Below the pieces are notes generated by a model. That model searched no databases and had not been told where the DNA came from. It saw only the letters and a list, made by a program, of their open reading frames with translations. This document shows, in pieces, positions 6,763-16,346 of a DNA stretch of 64,000 nucleotides; position 1 is the first letter of the stretch; each line of letters opens with the position of its first letter. Position numbers and translations under genes: made by a program. This DNA comes from ZAX-1 sp046533095 (GTDB lineage Bacteria; Bacillota; Clostridia; Lachnospirales; Lachnospiraceae): the NCBI GenBank assembly GCA_046533095.1, contig JAJQRA010000023.1, positions 186,001-250,000 of the forward strand. The letters run 5' to 3'.

Positions 6763-9051
6763 TTATTGTGTACACCATGCCAGAATACCATTTGCCAATC
6801 CTTGTGCACACTTTTCTTGGTATTGTGGACTCACAAGAAGCCGATCCTCTGCCTCGTTTGTCATAAAGCCAAGTTCAATCAAGCAGACAGGGACAGTTGA
6901 CCAATTAAAGCCCGTCATGTCAGTATGTAGGCTGACCCCATTGTTTTTTGCTCCAGTCGCGGCCACATAGCTTTGCAGTATTTTTTGCCCTGCTTGATAG
7001 CTTGCGTCTGCGATGCTTGGTGAGGTTTCTTTTGCCGGGACGAACATTGACGTTCCGTAAACGGAACTGTTATTATTGCCATCCGCATGAATGCGTATGC
7101 ACAAATCGACGCCTGCCTCATTCATTCTGGTTGCGCGTTCGGAATTTGGAATATTTACATCATGCGTTGTTCGTATCATCACAACTTCTGCACCAAGTGC
7201 CTTTAGCTTTGCTTCAAGCAATAGGGCTACAGAAAGATTGACTTGATATTCAGGGATCCCCGTATAGCGCCCTGTTGTGCCGGACGAAACTTTTGGCTTT
7301 AATATGCTCGACCCAGGGCTAACCGGTTCAAGTCCCGCGTTCCCTTTTGCTTGATGCCCTGCATCGATCCCAATCTTAAAGCCTCCCAAAGGTTTCGCTT
7401 CTTTTATCAGCACCGCCTTTGACTTTGAAAACGCCCCATATACTTTTTTGCCGTTTACCTTCTTAAACGCTCTTACTTTGTAGCTATATGTTTTGTTTCC
7501 TGTCAAGCCACCAACTGTATATTCTACAGTCTTCCCAGATTCTATTGTTGCTATTTTCCCACCGTTTTGAAACAATTCATAGCCATTAGCTCTTGCTGCT
7601 TTACTCCATTTTATCGTCGCTTCCGATGCTTTTCCGGATGTTGCCGTAATCAGCTTTGGCTTCGTTGGCTTTGTTGCCACTGTTATTTTAGGGGAAAAGC
7701 TTCCATAATTTGTTTTCGTACCCAATATTTTATAAGCACGTACTTTATACTTGTATATCGTTGCAGAAGATAGTTTTTTGTTTGTATAAGTGACTGCACT
7801 ATTTTTTTTGGTGCTTGCTATTTTCGTGTACTTTTTTGTTTTTGTCTGATAGCGGTAAATTTCATATCCACTCGCTCCACCTACTTTTTTCCATGATAAT
7901 TTTATACTGCTTGTGCTGTTGGTTTCCTGCTTTACTTTCGCTATTTTTTTCGGTTTCGTCGTCATTTTTACAACAGGCGAATCTTCGCTTGCATCGTAAT
8001 TCTTCCCATTGATCGTCTGATAGGCGCGTACTTTATATTGATAGGTAGTTCCGGGGTTTAATTTCTTATTCGTATAAGTTACGGCATCGCCCTGCTTCGT
8101 TGTTGCTATTTTATCATACGTACCTTTTTTCGTATCATACCGATAGATTTTATAGCCGCTGGCAGCACTTGCCCTTTTCCACGAAAGTTTTATTGTGTTT
8201 TCCGTATTGCTTGCTTGCTTTAGACCTTTTACTGCATCTATTTTTACGATGATTTTAAACGTTGCCTGACCTGTCCCTACATATATTCCGATTCCGGTGA
8301 TTGTAATCGTTGCAGTCCCCGGATTTATATGGTTGCTATAGGATAGGGAATAGTCAATATTTTCTTTTAATTCCACCCCATTACACGTCATAACAACCGG
8401 TGGCTTTATTTCTTGTCCGGTATATGGCTGATCATCCACAGAAAGTATGGTTACATCGGAAATATTGATAAGCGCGTTCCATTTTGCATACAAGGTAATG
8501 TTTCCTGTATTTTCTTTGCTTATTTTCATTTGAACGTCGTTTTTAAATTCATTATCTGTATACCAACCACCAAATACATACCCGCTTTTTGTGGGGGCTT
8601 TTAGCACAATTTCAATTCCTGCTGTATAGGTCGTTGGATTATCGGCTTGGTTGTCTCCGCCATCTAGCTCGTAGGTAATTGAAAATACCTCCGTTTCTGG
8701 TACGCCAAGCGTTTCTATGTCTCCATCTGCCTTTAATTTGTCCTCTACTTTTGTTTCACTGCCTGCCTTTGCTTCGTCCTCTACTTGTGCTTCGCTTCCT
8801 GCCTTTGTTTCGTCCTCTACTTGTGCTTCGCTTCCTGTCTTTGCTTCGTCCTCTGCTTTTGCTTCGCTTCCTGTCTCTATTTCGTCCTCTACTTTTGCTT
8901 CGCTTCCTGTCTTTGTTTCGCCCTCCGCTTTTGTTTCACGCTGACTAATGGATACATTTTCTGCGTTTTTCTCTTCTGCCGCAAAAGTAATCGAAGGATT
9001 GGCCATCACAATACAAAGCAATAGCAAAATGGATATCATTCGTCTTCTCAT
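6763..9051 (-). CDS. Secreted N-acetylmuramoyl-L-alanine amidase with repeat region and fibronectin-like domains
   Basis: Exported wall hydrolase cleaving the amide bond between MurNAc and the stem peptide. Order: signal peptide (1-24, ending TFAAEE); a Glu/Lys-rich linker of five 12-residue units of the type GSEAKAEDEAKT (about 40-105); an InlB B-repeat (ITYELDGGDNQADNP ... GGWYTDNEF ... ITLYAKW); an Ig-like segment; three fibronectin-III-like repeats (SWKRASAASGYKIYR, SWKKVGGASGYEIYR and a third); and a C-terminal Amidase_3 domain. Catalytic zinc residues fit GIDAGHQ, the Glu in GIPEYQVN, the His in CIRIHADGN and the Glu in CLIELGFMTN. The repeats are also conspicuous as 36-bp DNA repeats at 8735-8930. 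It probably acts at the cell surface. Confidence 0.88.
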   Translation of the reverse strand: MRRRMISILLLLCIVMANPSITFAAEEKNAENVSISQRETKAEGETKTGSEAKVEDEIETGSEAKAEDEAKTGSEAQVEDETKAGSEAQVEDEAKAGSETKVEDKLKADGDIETLGVPETEVFSITYELDGGDNQADNPTTYTAGIEIVLKAPTKSGYVFGGWYTDNEFKNDVQMKISKENTGNITLYAKWNALINISDVTILSVDDQPYTGQEIKPPVVMTCNGVELKENIDYSLSYSNHINPGTATITITGIGIYVGTGQATFKIIVKIDAVKGLKQASNTENTIKLSWKRASAASGYKIYRYDTKKGTYDKIATTKQGDAVTYTNKKLNPGTTYQYKVRAYQTINGKNYDASEDSPVVKMTTKPKKIAKVKQETNSTSSIKLSWKKVGGASGYEIYRYQTKTKKYTKIASTKKNSAVTYTNKKLSSATIYKYKVRAYKILGTKTNYGSFSPKITVATKPTKPKLITATSGKASEATIKWSKAARANGYELFQNGGKIATIESGKTVEYTVGGLTGNKTYSYKVRAFKKVNGKKVYGAFSKSKAVLIKEAKPLGGFKIGIDAGHQAKGNAGLEPVSPGSSILKPKVSSGTTGRYTGIPEYQVNLSVALLLEAKLKALGAEVVMIRTTHDVNIPNSERATRMNEAGVDLCIRIHADGNNNSSVYGTSMFVPAKETSPSIADASYQAGQKILQSYVAATGAKNNGVSLHTDMTGFNWSTVPVCLIELGFMTNEAEDRLLVSPQYQEKCAQGLANGILAWCTQ

Positions 9052-9225
9052 AAGCTTCCTATTCTCCTCTCATAAAACAATGTTAAATGTAACGTGGCCA
9101 AATACTTGCCCTCGCGTAGCTGTTTGGCCGTACTTCCTTTGCCGTTGCATTTATGCTCAATCGCTACGGTTAATTTGCATGATACCGTTCGGTTTTTATC
9201 TAGCTCCAATCAATATAGTGCGGTG

Positions 9226-9903
9226 TCAAAAAAATTTTTTAATAATTGCCCATAGTATCGGGACAAGCAAAGACGGCAGCATATTTAATGTCTTACAGTC
9301 TTTTATTTTCAAGATTGCAAGTCCTGATGTCGCTATTAAGATGCCACCAACAATGGAGATTTCCGTTAATAGATCCGGTGTTAGAAAAGGTTCTAGAAAC
9401 CCGGCGCCCATATAAATAGCCCCTTGCCATAAAAATAGGACGCCTGCCGCGATTGCAATCCCAAATCCATAAGTAGTCGCTAAGACTGCCGATGTTACCA
9501 AATCAAGCGTTGCATTTGTGAATAAATAGGTGTGGTCTCCATTTACCGCACTTTCAATTGGCCCTAAAATAGAAAGTGTCCCAATGCAGAACAAAAGAAT
9601 TGCTGTAGACAGTCCCTGCCCGAAATTGGAACTGGAAAAACGACCCACAACTTTTTGAAATTTAGCATCAAGATCAACCATCTGCCCAATTATGCTTCCA
9701 ACCGCAAGGCTAACGATAAATAATACCGGCATTGTACTTTTCGGCATATTGCTGACAACCGCATTGATGCCAAGTGCAACTGCGGCAAGCCCCATCGCAT
9801 TAAAGAGGGCTTCTTGATATTTTGCCTTTATTCCTTTTTTCAAAACTGTTCCGATAAAGCTCCCTGCTAAAATCGTAGCTGTATTTACAATTGTTCCTAT
9901 CAT
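9226..9903 (-). CDS. DUF554 family membrane protein
   Basis: Predicted inner-membrane protein of unknown function, possibly a small-solute transporter. It has about seven hydrophobic segments, with the family start MIGTIVNTATILAGSFIG and later GTLSILGPIESAVNGD and GSAILATTYG-like regions. I start it at the ATG at 9901-9903, with AAGGTGG ten bases upstream, giving 225 residues, the usual DUF554 length. The frame is open for 61 more codons upstream but that extension is non-conserved in character. The gene lies between a secreted amidase and two tRNA genes and has no evident partner. Confidence 0.85.
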   Translation of the reverse strand: MIGTIVNTATILAGSFIGTVLKKGIKAKYQEALFNAMGLAAVALGINAVVSNMPKSTMPVLFIVSLAVGSIIGQMVDLDAKFQKVVGRFSSSNFGQGLSTAILLFCIGTLSILGPIESAVNGDHTYLFTNATLDLVTSAVLATTYGFGIAIAAGVLFLWQGAIYMGAGFLEPFLTPDLLTEISIVGGILIATSGLAILKIKDCKTLNMLPSLLVPILWAIIKKFF

Positions 9904-10110
9904 GGAAACAAAACCACCTTTCATTTCAAGTGCACATTTTCCCGGCGGTATCCTATCGTGTACGATAATGATAAGATAAAAAATTCCAGGAAACATTCCA
10001 TATTTGTTCGTTACCCACACGAATTGAACTGTTTTCAGGCAGTCTATAAAATTGAACAACCCTCGCAAACACTGTATTTTCAGCATTTACAAGGGTCTGT
10101 TCGGTCTAAG

Positions 10111-10184
10111 TAGCGGAAACTGGATTTGAACCAGCGACACCACGGGTATGAACCGTGTGCTCTAGCCAACTGAGCTATTCCGCC
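10111..10184 (-). tRNA. tRNA-Met (anticodon CAT), elongator type
   Basis: 74 nucleotides on the minus strand. Acceptor GGCGGAA pairs with TTCCGCT; the D arm is AGCTCAGTTGGCTAGAGC; the anticodon stem CACGG/CCGTG encloses TTCATAC with anticodon CAT; the T arm contains GGTTCAAATCC. No CCA is encoded. The overall sequence fits elongator methionine rather than Ile2 or initiator tRNA. Confidence 0.95.
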
Positions 10185-10329
10185 AAAGCTTGTGAAAAAA
10201 TTCAAACGAAAGCATAACTTCTTTTTTCGATCGACTTTGGTTTAGCGAAACCTCAGTTCATTCTTTGTTATGTCTCTTGATTTTGATTCATTCTTTGAAT
10301 CTATGGACTGTATCCACTTTTCACAAAAA

Positions 10330-10402
10330 TGGGACCTGTAGGGCTCGAACCTACGACCCTCTGCTTGTAAGGCAGATGCTCTCCCAGCTGAGCTAAGATC
10401 CC
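10330..10402 (-). tRNA. tRNA-Val (anticodon TAC)
   Basis: 73 nucleotides on the minus strand. Acceptor GGGATCT pairs with AGGTCCC; anticodon stem TCTGC/GCAGA encloses CTTACAA with anticodon TAC; T arm GTAGGTTCGAGCCCTAC. No CCA is encoded. It lies about 145 bases from tRNA-Met on the same strand. Confidence 0.95.
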
Positions 10403-10534
10403 ATGATGTGCGGGTCAATTTCCTGACCCGCTTAAATAGTATACTATTAAATGGAAATAAAAGTCAACCCCTTTTTATAAAAAATTTTTACAACTATTTA
10501 TAAAAAATTTTTATAACTTTTTAGCCTAAAAGAA

Positions 10535-13500
10535 TCACCTAAAATAATCTACCCCGGATTCAAACAGTTTTAAATCCTGTTCGCCATAAATATTTTTAGC
10601 AACTGCTGTCCCAATTCGCTCTGAATGGGCCATTTTCCCAAAAATACGCCCATCCGGGCTTGTTATGCCCTCTATCGCCATATAGGAGCCGTTCACATTC
10701 CATTCCTCGTCCATCGTTACGTCCCCTTGCGGATTTACATATTGTGTTGCTATCTGTCCATTCTCAAATAATTTTTCCAGGCATTCCTTTGGTGCGACAA
10801 ACCTGCCCTCTCCATGTGATACCGGGCTTACATAAGGGGTATCTAGTTTTGCATGTAAAAACCAAGGGGATTTATTGGATACTACTTTTGTATAGGCCAT
10901 TTTTGAAATATGGCGTCCAATCGTGTTATAGGTCAATGTCGGCGCATCTTCCCTTTGTGGCATAAGAATCCCGTATGGCACTAATCCAAGCTTAATCAGT
11001 GCCTGGAATCCATTGCAGATACCAAGTGCCAATCCATCCCTATCCTGTAGCAGATGATTGACTGCATCGCTTATTTTACCGTTTCGAAAGACCGTCGCAA
11101 AAAACTTGGCCGAGCCCTCTGGCTCGTCTCCTGCACTAAAACCTCCCGGAAACATTAGAATCTGCGTCTGCTCCAATATCTTTTGAAATTCATCAACAGA
11201 ATTCCTTATATCTGTTGCGGTTAAGTTTTTAAATACTTTGGTTACTACATGTGCCCCTGCACGTTCAAATGCCCGCAAACTATCATATTCGCAATTTGTA
11301 CCCGGAAACACCGGAATAAATACCGTCGGCTGTGCTACTTTATGCCTGCATACATACAGCTGCTCTGTTTTATAGATACCTGTTGTGTCATTTCCTTCTC
11401 CTGCTTTATCGTTTCCTTTTCCTATGTCCTTTGCCCGCCTGGATGACTTTGTTTGGAATACGTTTTCTAGTGGACTAAGCCACGCCTCCAACGCCTCATC
11501 TAATGCAATGGTTAGATCGCCATATACAAATGTTTCGCTCCCGGTAACCATACCAATTTCTACATATACATCCTCTAACTGTGGGCCCTCTAAACATGCG
11601 TTCCTTTCCTGCATATCCTCTAGCTGTGCGCCCTCTAAACATGCGTTCCTTGCACGCGTATCCTCTAACTGTGCGCCTTCTAAACATGCGTTTCTTTCCT
11701 GCATATCCTCTAACTGTGCGCCCTCTAAACATACTTGCTTCATTGCTTCTTCTACAGCAGGCACCATGCCATCTGGTATTTCGACCAATAGGCTACCAAT
11801 ATTTGGCTTAAATAGCAGCTTTGCGTTGATATCTTGATTGATTGCGACTCCAAGTTTGTTTCCAAATGCCATTTTACTTACTGCTGCCACAATTCCTTTT
11901 GCATCTAATGCATATGCTGAAATAATCGCGCCTTGTTGTATGAGGCGATGTACGGTTTCATATAGTTTCATTGCCTGTTGATACACGGGAAGATCATAGT
12001 CATCTTTTTTTATGTTTAGCATTCCAATTTTACTGCCAACTTTTTTTAATTCCGGCGTGATCACATCTTGATGTTTTGCAAGATCAACCGCAAAGGATAC
12101 GAGCGTAGGTGCAACGTCAATATCTTGAAACGTTCCTGACATGGAGTCTTTTCCCCCAATTGCAGGAAGTTTAAATCCCATCTGGGCATTATAGGCACCA
12201 AGCAATGCGGCAACTGGTTGCCCCCACCGTTTTTCGTCGGTCATACGGCAAAAATATTCTTGGAAGGTAAAGCGGATTTTTTTATAGTCGCCACCTGCCG
12301 CTACAATTCTTGCAACAGATTCAAGCACCGCATAGACAGCTCCATGATAGGGGCTCCATGAGGACAGATACGCGTCAAAACCATAGCTCATCATCGTTAC
12401 CGTATCCGTTTCCCCTTTTATAATTGGAAGTTTTCCCACCATGCTCTGCGTTTCCGTCAATTGATATTTCCCGCCATAGGGCATAAGGACACTAGACGCC
12501 CCGATGGACGAATCAAACATTTCCACAAGACCTTTTTGAGAGCACACATTTAAATCTTCTAACATATGCAGCCACGCTGACTTAACATCCTGTTTGTCTA
12601 AATCCATCCTTACTTTTTGATTGGAAATCCTTGTTAAATAGTTCTCCTTCGCCGCGTACTGCCCTTTGTGCATACTGGCTGAACATGTCCTTGTTTCATC
12701 TGGCGTTTCATCCGACACCTCAGCCTCTATCGGCATCTCTACTAGGACAGACGTTTCTTGATGTGCTCCATTGGTGTTTAAAAAAGCTCTGGAAAGATTC
12801 ACAATTTCCTTTCCCCGCCAAATAAGGACCAGCCGTTCTTCCTTGGTCACGGTGGCCACCTCTACTGCCTCTAAATTTTCCTCTTTCGCATATTCGAGGA
12901 ACTTTCGTACATCTTTTGGGTCTACGACCACTGCCATACGCTCCTGCGATTCCGATATGGCTATTTCCGTTCCGTTTAGTCCGGCATATTTTTTCGGAAC
13001 GGCATCCAGTTGAATCCGTAGTCCGTCTGCAAGTTCTCCAATCGCGACACATACGCCTCCAGCCCCGAAATCATTGCATTTTTTTATCATACGGCTTACT
13101 TCTTCGCGCCGAAATAAACGCTGGATTTTCCGCTCCGTCGGTGGATTTCCTTTTTGGACTTCTGCTCCACAAGTTTCAATCGATTCCTCGGTATGCACCT
13201 TAGACGATCCGGTTGCACCGCCACAGCCATCTCTTCCGGTTCTTCCTCCAAGCAAAATAATGATATCTCCCGGATCCGAACTTTCCCTGCGAACATTTTT
13301 CCTCGGAGCTGCACCAATCACTGCACCGATTTCCATTCTCTTTGCAACATAGTTTGGATGATAGATTTCCTTTACATAGCCGGTGGCAAGCCCGATTTGG
13401 TTTCCATAGGAACTATATCCATTTGCCGCGCCCCTCACTAGTTTTTTCTGAGGAAGTTTCCCCTTTAAGGTATTTTTTACAGAAACAGTAGGGTCAGCCG

Positions 13501-14596
13501 CACCGGTTACACGCATTGCCTGATAGACATAGGCGCGTCCGGATAGTGGGTCACGGATTGCACCGCCAAGGCAGGTTGCCGCGCCACCATAAGGTTCAAT
13601 TTCCGTTGGGTGGTTATGCGTTTCATTTTTAAAGCTAATCAGCCACTCCTCGGTTATGCCGTCAATTTCCACTGGCACGACAATCGAGCAGGCATTTATC
13701 TCTTCCGACTCTTCTAAATCAGCAAGCAATCCCTCTTTCTTTAAACGCCGCATTGCAAGCAAGGCAAGATCCATTAGGCAGATGAATTTATCTGATTGTC
13801 CGAAAAACAGTTCTTCATGGGCAGCTTTATAATCGTTGTATGCAGCAAGGATGGGGGCTTTGTAATACCCGTCTTCAAATTGTATCTCCTTTAACTCGGT
13901 AGAAAACGTCGTATGCCGGCAATGGTCGGACCAGTAGGTATCTAAAACCTTTAATTCCGTCATCGTAGGGTCGCGGTGTTCTTCCCGTGCAAAATAGTTC
14001 TGAATGTGCAAAAAATCCTGAAATGTCATGGCAAAATGGAAGGAATCATAAAGAGCCACTAAGGATTCTTTCTTCAGCTGTATCAATCCTTCGACTATTT
14101 TGATATCTTCCGGCTCTGCAAATACACTCGCTAACGTTTGAGGCTTTAAAAGATCCGTTTCCCTTGAATCGACCGGATTGATGCAATGAGCCTTTATCGC
14201 TGTAAACTGTTGTTCGCCTATGTTGCCCGCAAATACATAGATGACGGCAGTCTTTATAAGCGGTGTTTCCTCTTCATTTAATAGCTTGATGCACTGCTCT
14301 GCCGAATCTGCACGCTGGTCAAACTGCCCCGGCAAAAATTCCACGCCAAACATCTGCGCACCCTGCAAAGGAAAGTCCTCTTCATACAATCGATCTACGG
14401 GTGGCTCTGAAAATACCGTGCCTAATGCCATCTGGTATGTTTCCGGTGAAATATCCTCTATATCATACCGAATCAATACCCGTACGTTTGTTACACTGCC
14501 GATGCCAAGATAGCTGTCAATTTCGCTATGCAATTCCTTTGCCTTTACCGCATAATCCGGCTTCTTCTCTACAAAAATCCTTCTTACGATCCCCAT
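10535..14596 (-). CDS. purL: Phosphoribosylformylglycinamidine synthase, single chain, with an internal tandem-repeat insertion
   Basis: Makes FGAM from FGAR, glutamine and ATP in purine synthesis. Synthetase halves show TYWSDHCRHTTFSTEL, FKNETHNHPTEIEPYGGAAT and GGRTGRDGCGGATGSSK; the C-terminal glutaminase shows PVFPGTNCEYDSLRAFERAG, FPGGFSAGDEPEG, catalytic Cys in LGICNGFQAL, and SHGEGRF. At about 1353 residues it exceeds the roughly 1250 usual for clostridial single-chain PurL. Much of the excess is four 15-residue copies of EGAQLEDMQERNACL (near residues 950-1010), and a Gly/Lys-rich linker before the glutaminase adds more. Two ATGs are adjacent; the second has better spacing from AAGGAGG. 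No other pur genes are adjacent and no purine riboswitch is visible upstream. Confidence 0.95.
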   Translation of the reverse strand: MGIVRRIFVEKKPDYAVKAKELHSEIDSYLGIGSVTNVRVLIRYDIEDISPETYQMALGTVFSEPPVDRLYEEDFPLQGAQMFGVEFLPGQFDQRADSAEQCIKLLNEEETPLIKTAVIYVFAGNIGEQQFTAIKAHCINPVDSRETDLLKPQTLASVFAEPEDIKIVEGLIQLKKESLVALYDSFHFAMTFQDFLHIQNYFAREEHRDPTMTELKVLDTYWSDHCRHTTFSTELKEIQFEDGYYKAPILAAYNDYKAAHEELFFGQSDKFICLMDLALLAMRRLKKEGLLADLEESEEINACSIVVPVEIDGITEEWLISFKNETHNHPTEIEPYGGAATCLGGAIRDPLSGRAYVYQAMRVTGAADPTVSVKNTLKGKLPQKKLVRGAANGYSSYGNQIGLATGYVKEIYHPNYVAKRMEIGAVIGAAPRKNVRRESSDPGDIIILLGGRTGRDGCGGATGSSKVHTEESIETCGAEVQKGNPPTERKIQRLFRREEVSRMIKKCNDFGAGGVCVAIGELADGLRIQLDAVPKKYAGLNGTEIAISESQERMAVVVDPKDVRKFLEYAKEENLEAVEVATVTKEERLVLIWRGKEIVNLSRAFLNTNGAHQETSVLVEMPIEAEVSDETPDETRTCSASMHKGQYAAKENYLTRISNQKVRMDLDKQDVKSAWLHMLEDLNVCSQKGLVEMFDSSIGASSVLMPYGGKYQLTETQSMVGKLPIIKGETDTVTMMSYGFDAYLSSWSPYHGAVYAVLESVARIVAAGGDYKKIRFTFQEYFCRMTDEKRWGQPVAALLGAYNAQMGFKLPAIGGKDSMSGTFQDIDVAPTLVSFAVDLAKHQDVITPELKKVGSKIGMLNIKKDDYDLPVYQQAMKLYETVHRLIQQGAIISAYALDAKGIVAAVSKMAFGNKLGVAINQDINAKLLFKPNIGSLLVEIPDGMVPAVEEAMKQVCLEGAQLEDMQERNACLEGAQLEDTRARNACLEGAQLEDMQERNACLEGPQLEDVYVEIGMVTGSETFVYGDLTIALDEALEAWLSPLENVFQTKSSRRAKDIGKGNDKAGEGNDTTGIYKTEQLYVCRHKVAQPTVFIPVFPGTNCEYDSLRAFERAGAHVVTKVFKNLTATDIRNSVDEFQKILEQTQILMFPGGFSAGDEPEGSAKFFATVFRNGKISDAVNHLLQDRDGLALGICNGFQALIKLGLVPYGILMPQREDAPTLTYNTIGRHISKMAYTKVVSNKSPWFLHAKLDTPYVSPVSHGEGRFVAPKECLEKLFENGQIATQYVNPQGDVTMDEEWNVNGSYMAIEGITSPDGRIFGKMAHSERIGTAVAKNIYGEQDLKLFESGVDYFR
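11563..11745 (-). repeat. 45-bp tandem repeat, four copies, in frame inside purL
   Basis: CCCTCTAAACATGCG-type units begin at 11586, 11631, 11676 and 11721, exactly 45 bases apart. Each encodes a variant of EGAQLEDMQERNACL. Copies differ by a few substitutions (TRARNACL in the second and PQLED in the last), so the array is not newly formed, or it has been recombining. Confidence 0.9.
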
Positions 14597-14781
14597 CATT
14601 CCTCCTTGTTTCTGCCATTGTTGTAAAAGCGCAAATTCTCCTCATTTTAGAAGAAAGTCCCTTGGCAACAATTCCCTTTTTGTACGTTTTGTACACGCAT
14701 TTTCTTTCTTGTAGTATAGCACAAGAGGTATGATTGGTATAATTAATATATCTAATTTTATTTATAAGGCATTTGATGGGT

Positions 14782-14919
14782 ACGATTCACGGTTCATTAC
14801 CGCGAAGTCACTTTTGTGCATTTTTTGCATAAAAGTGCAAAGGTTTGATGTGCCAAACCTCACGTCCTTTGTTCGGTTGGTGTGCATACATGTTACTTTC
14901 GCAGCTAGCTGCGAATCGT
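14782..14919 (+). other. Structured intergenic element between purL and fic
   Basis: The 485-base gap between purL and fic has no convincing gene but contains a folded segment. ACGATTCAC at the left can pair with GCGAATCGT at the right. Inside are CACTTTTGTGCA/TGCATAAAAGTG (one G-U), GGTTTG/CAAACC, and the 18-bp palindrome TTCGCAGCTAGCTGCGAA (14898-14915). The whole could be a multi-branched RNA or a MITE-like insertion. The palindrome is related to the perfect palindrome at 49033-49066. Confidence 0.45.
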
Positions 14920-15084
14920 GTTGTGGTCAAGCTTTTTTGATTCTTTCCAGAGTTAGTTGCTATTTTTTTATTTGAATCTTGCTACAAATGGAGTGAGTCC
15001 TCCATTGAATGAGGTCTTTTATGATTATAAAACACGTTAAAAAAGATTTGCTTTGATATAAATCGTCACTAAAAAAGCCTGTGC

Positions 15085-16118
15085 TTGCAATGTTTTCTGC
15101 TTGATGCCTTTTCCGTGTTTTTTGTTTTGATTTCTTTGCTCGTAGGCATTTTTACCTCCTTCATTGAACAGGTTTCTCCATCAAACCTATTTGTTTTGAT
15201 GGAGATTGCCAAAATCCAAAGCACGGGCGCATCCAACCGTATTGAGGGCATCAATACTACCGACAAACGTCTAGAGGAATTGGTGCGGAATAAGTCTGCA
15301 CCCCGCAACCGAACAGAACAAGAGATCGCGGGCTACCGTGACGTGCTTGCCACCATTCACGAAAGCTACGACTATATCTATCCGCGCTCGAAAATTATCT
15401 TGCAACTGCACAAACAGCTTTACTCGTTTTCCAAAAACTCTATCAGTGGGACATATAAGAACTCGGACAACTACATTGCTAAAACCGATGCACGGGGGAA
15501 TGAAACCGTCCGCTTTCAGCCTGTTCCCACGTATTTAACCGCAAATTCAATGGACAGTATAACCTCGGCATTCGTTGAATCGTTGGAGAAAGACGAGTAT
15601 GATACGCTTCTGCTGATTCCGATGTTTATCTTGGATTTCCTCTGCATCCACCCGTTTAACGATGGCAACGGACGGATGAGTCGCCTTTTAACCTTGCTGT
15701 TGTTCTATCGCGCCGGATATATCGTCGGAAAGTACATCAGCTTGGAAAAATTGATTGAAAACAGCAAGGATACTTATTATGAAGTTTTACAGGACAGTTC
15801 GGCTGGCTGGCACGACAACAAAAACGACTATATCCCGTTTATCCGCTACTATCTTGGCATTCTCCAAAAAGCCTTTAACGAATTTGAGGACAGAGTGGAG
15901 TATCTAAACCAAAAGGGACTTTCCAAGCCAGACCGTATCAAGGCAGTGATTGACCACAGAATCGGCAAAATAACAAAAAAGAGAGCATGGAATCCTGCCC
16001 CGGCATCAGCAAAGTGACAATAGAGCGCACTCTGACATCACTTGTCAAGCAGAGGTATTTAGTAAAAATCGGCGCTGGACGTTCTGCTGCCTACGGCAAG
16101 ACAGATAAGCAGGGGTGA
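15085..16118 (+). pseudogene. Fic/DOC family AMP-transferase, damaged at both ends
   Basis: Fic proteins transfer AMP (or another phosphate-linked moiety) to target hydroxyls. The Fic motif CIHPFNDGNGRMSRLL is intact, and an N-terminal inhibitory S-x-x-x-E-G motif is seen in GASNRIEGI, as in class II Fic proteins. The open frame stops at 16017, yet the +1 frame continues naturally (CPGISKVTIERTLTSLVKQR, a winged-helix-like tail) to 16118. One extra A in the six-A tract at 15975-15980 would restore it. The first 27 residues are hydrophobic and unlike Fic, and no ribosome site precedes them, so the 5' end also looks replaced near 15160. On the opposite strand there, a 26-codon ORF has a perfect AAGGAGG site, perhaps a fragment of another gene. 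Confidence 0.7.
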
Positions 16119-16346
16119 GCATATTATTAATCGACAAAAATATTCAACCTAAAATATACTAGCATAGAAAACCCGAACATTCAATCATTTCATTCTGAAT
16201 TTCCATGAAAATATAGATGAATCATCCTGCATATCGCTTGAGACATCCAGTTATTCCTTGACGTAAGCTCGGATAGTCGGTATACTAAATATAGAAGGAG
16301 CTACACATCGTAGGCTATTTTCATCAATCAGAAGGAGGGCAGTTTC

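Noticed and set aside
8679..9024. Plus-strand Ser/Cys/Leu-rich ORFs opposite the amidase linker
   Set aside because: They are antisense readings of the 36-bp Glu/Lys repeat; no start site and no conserved domain.
11496..11837. ORFs on both strands across the purL repeats, with repetitive products
   Set aside because: They are shadows of the 45-bp repeat inside purL; no ribosome site and the purL frame is conserved on both sides.
15069..15149. 26-codon minus-strand ORF (MPTSKEIKTKNTEKASSRKH...) with a perfect AAGGAGG site
   Set aside because: Very short, not recognised and ends at once; noted under the fic entry as a possible gene fragment rather than called as a gene.
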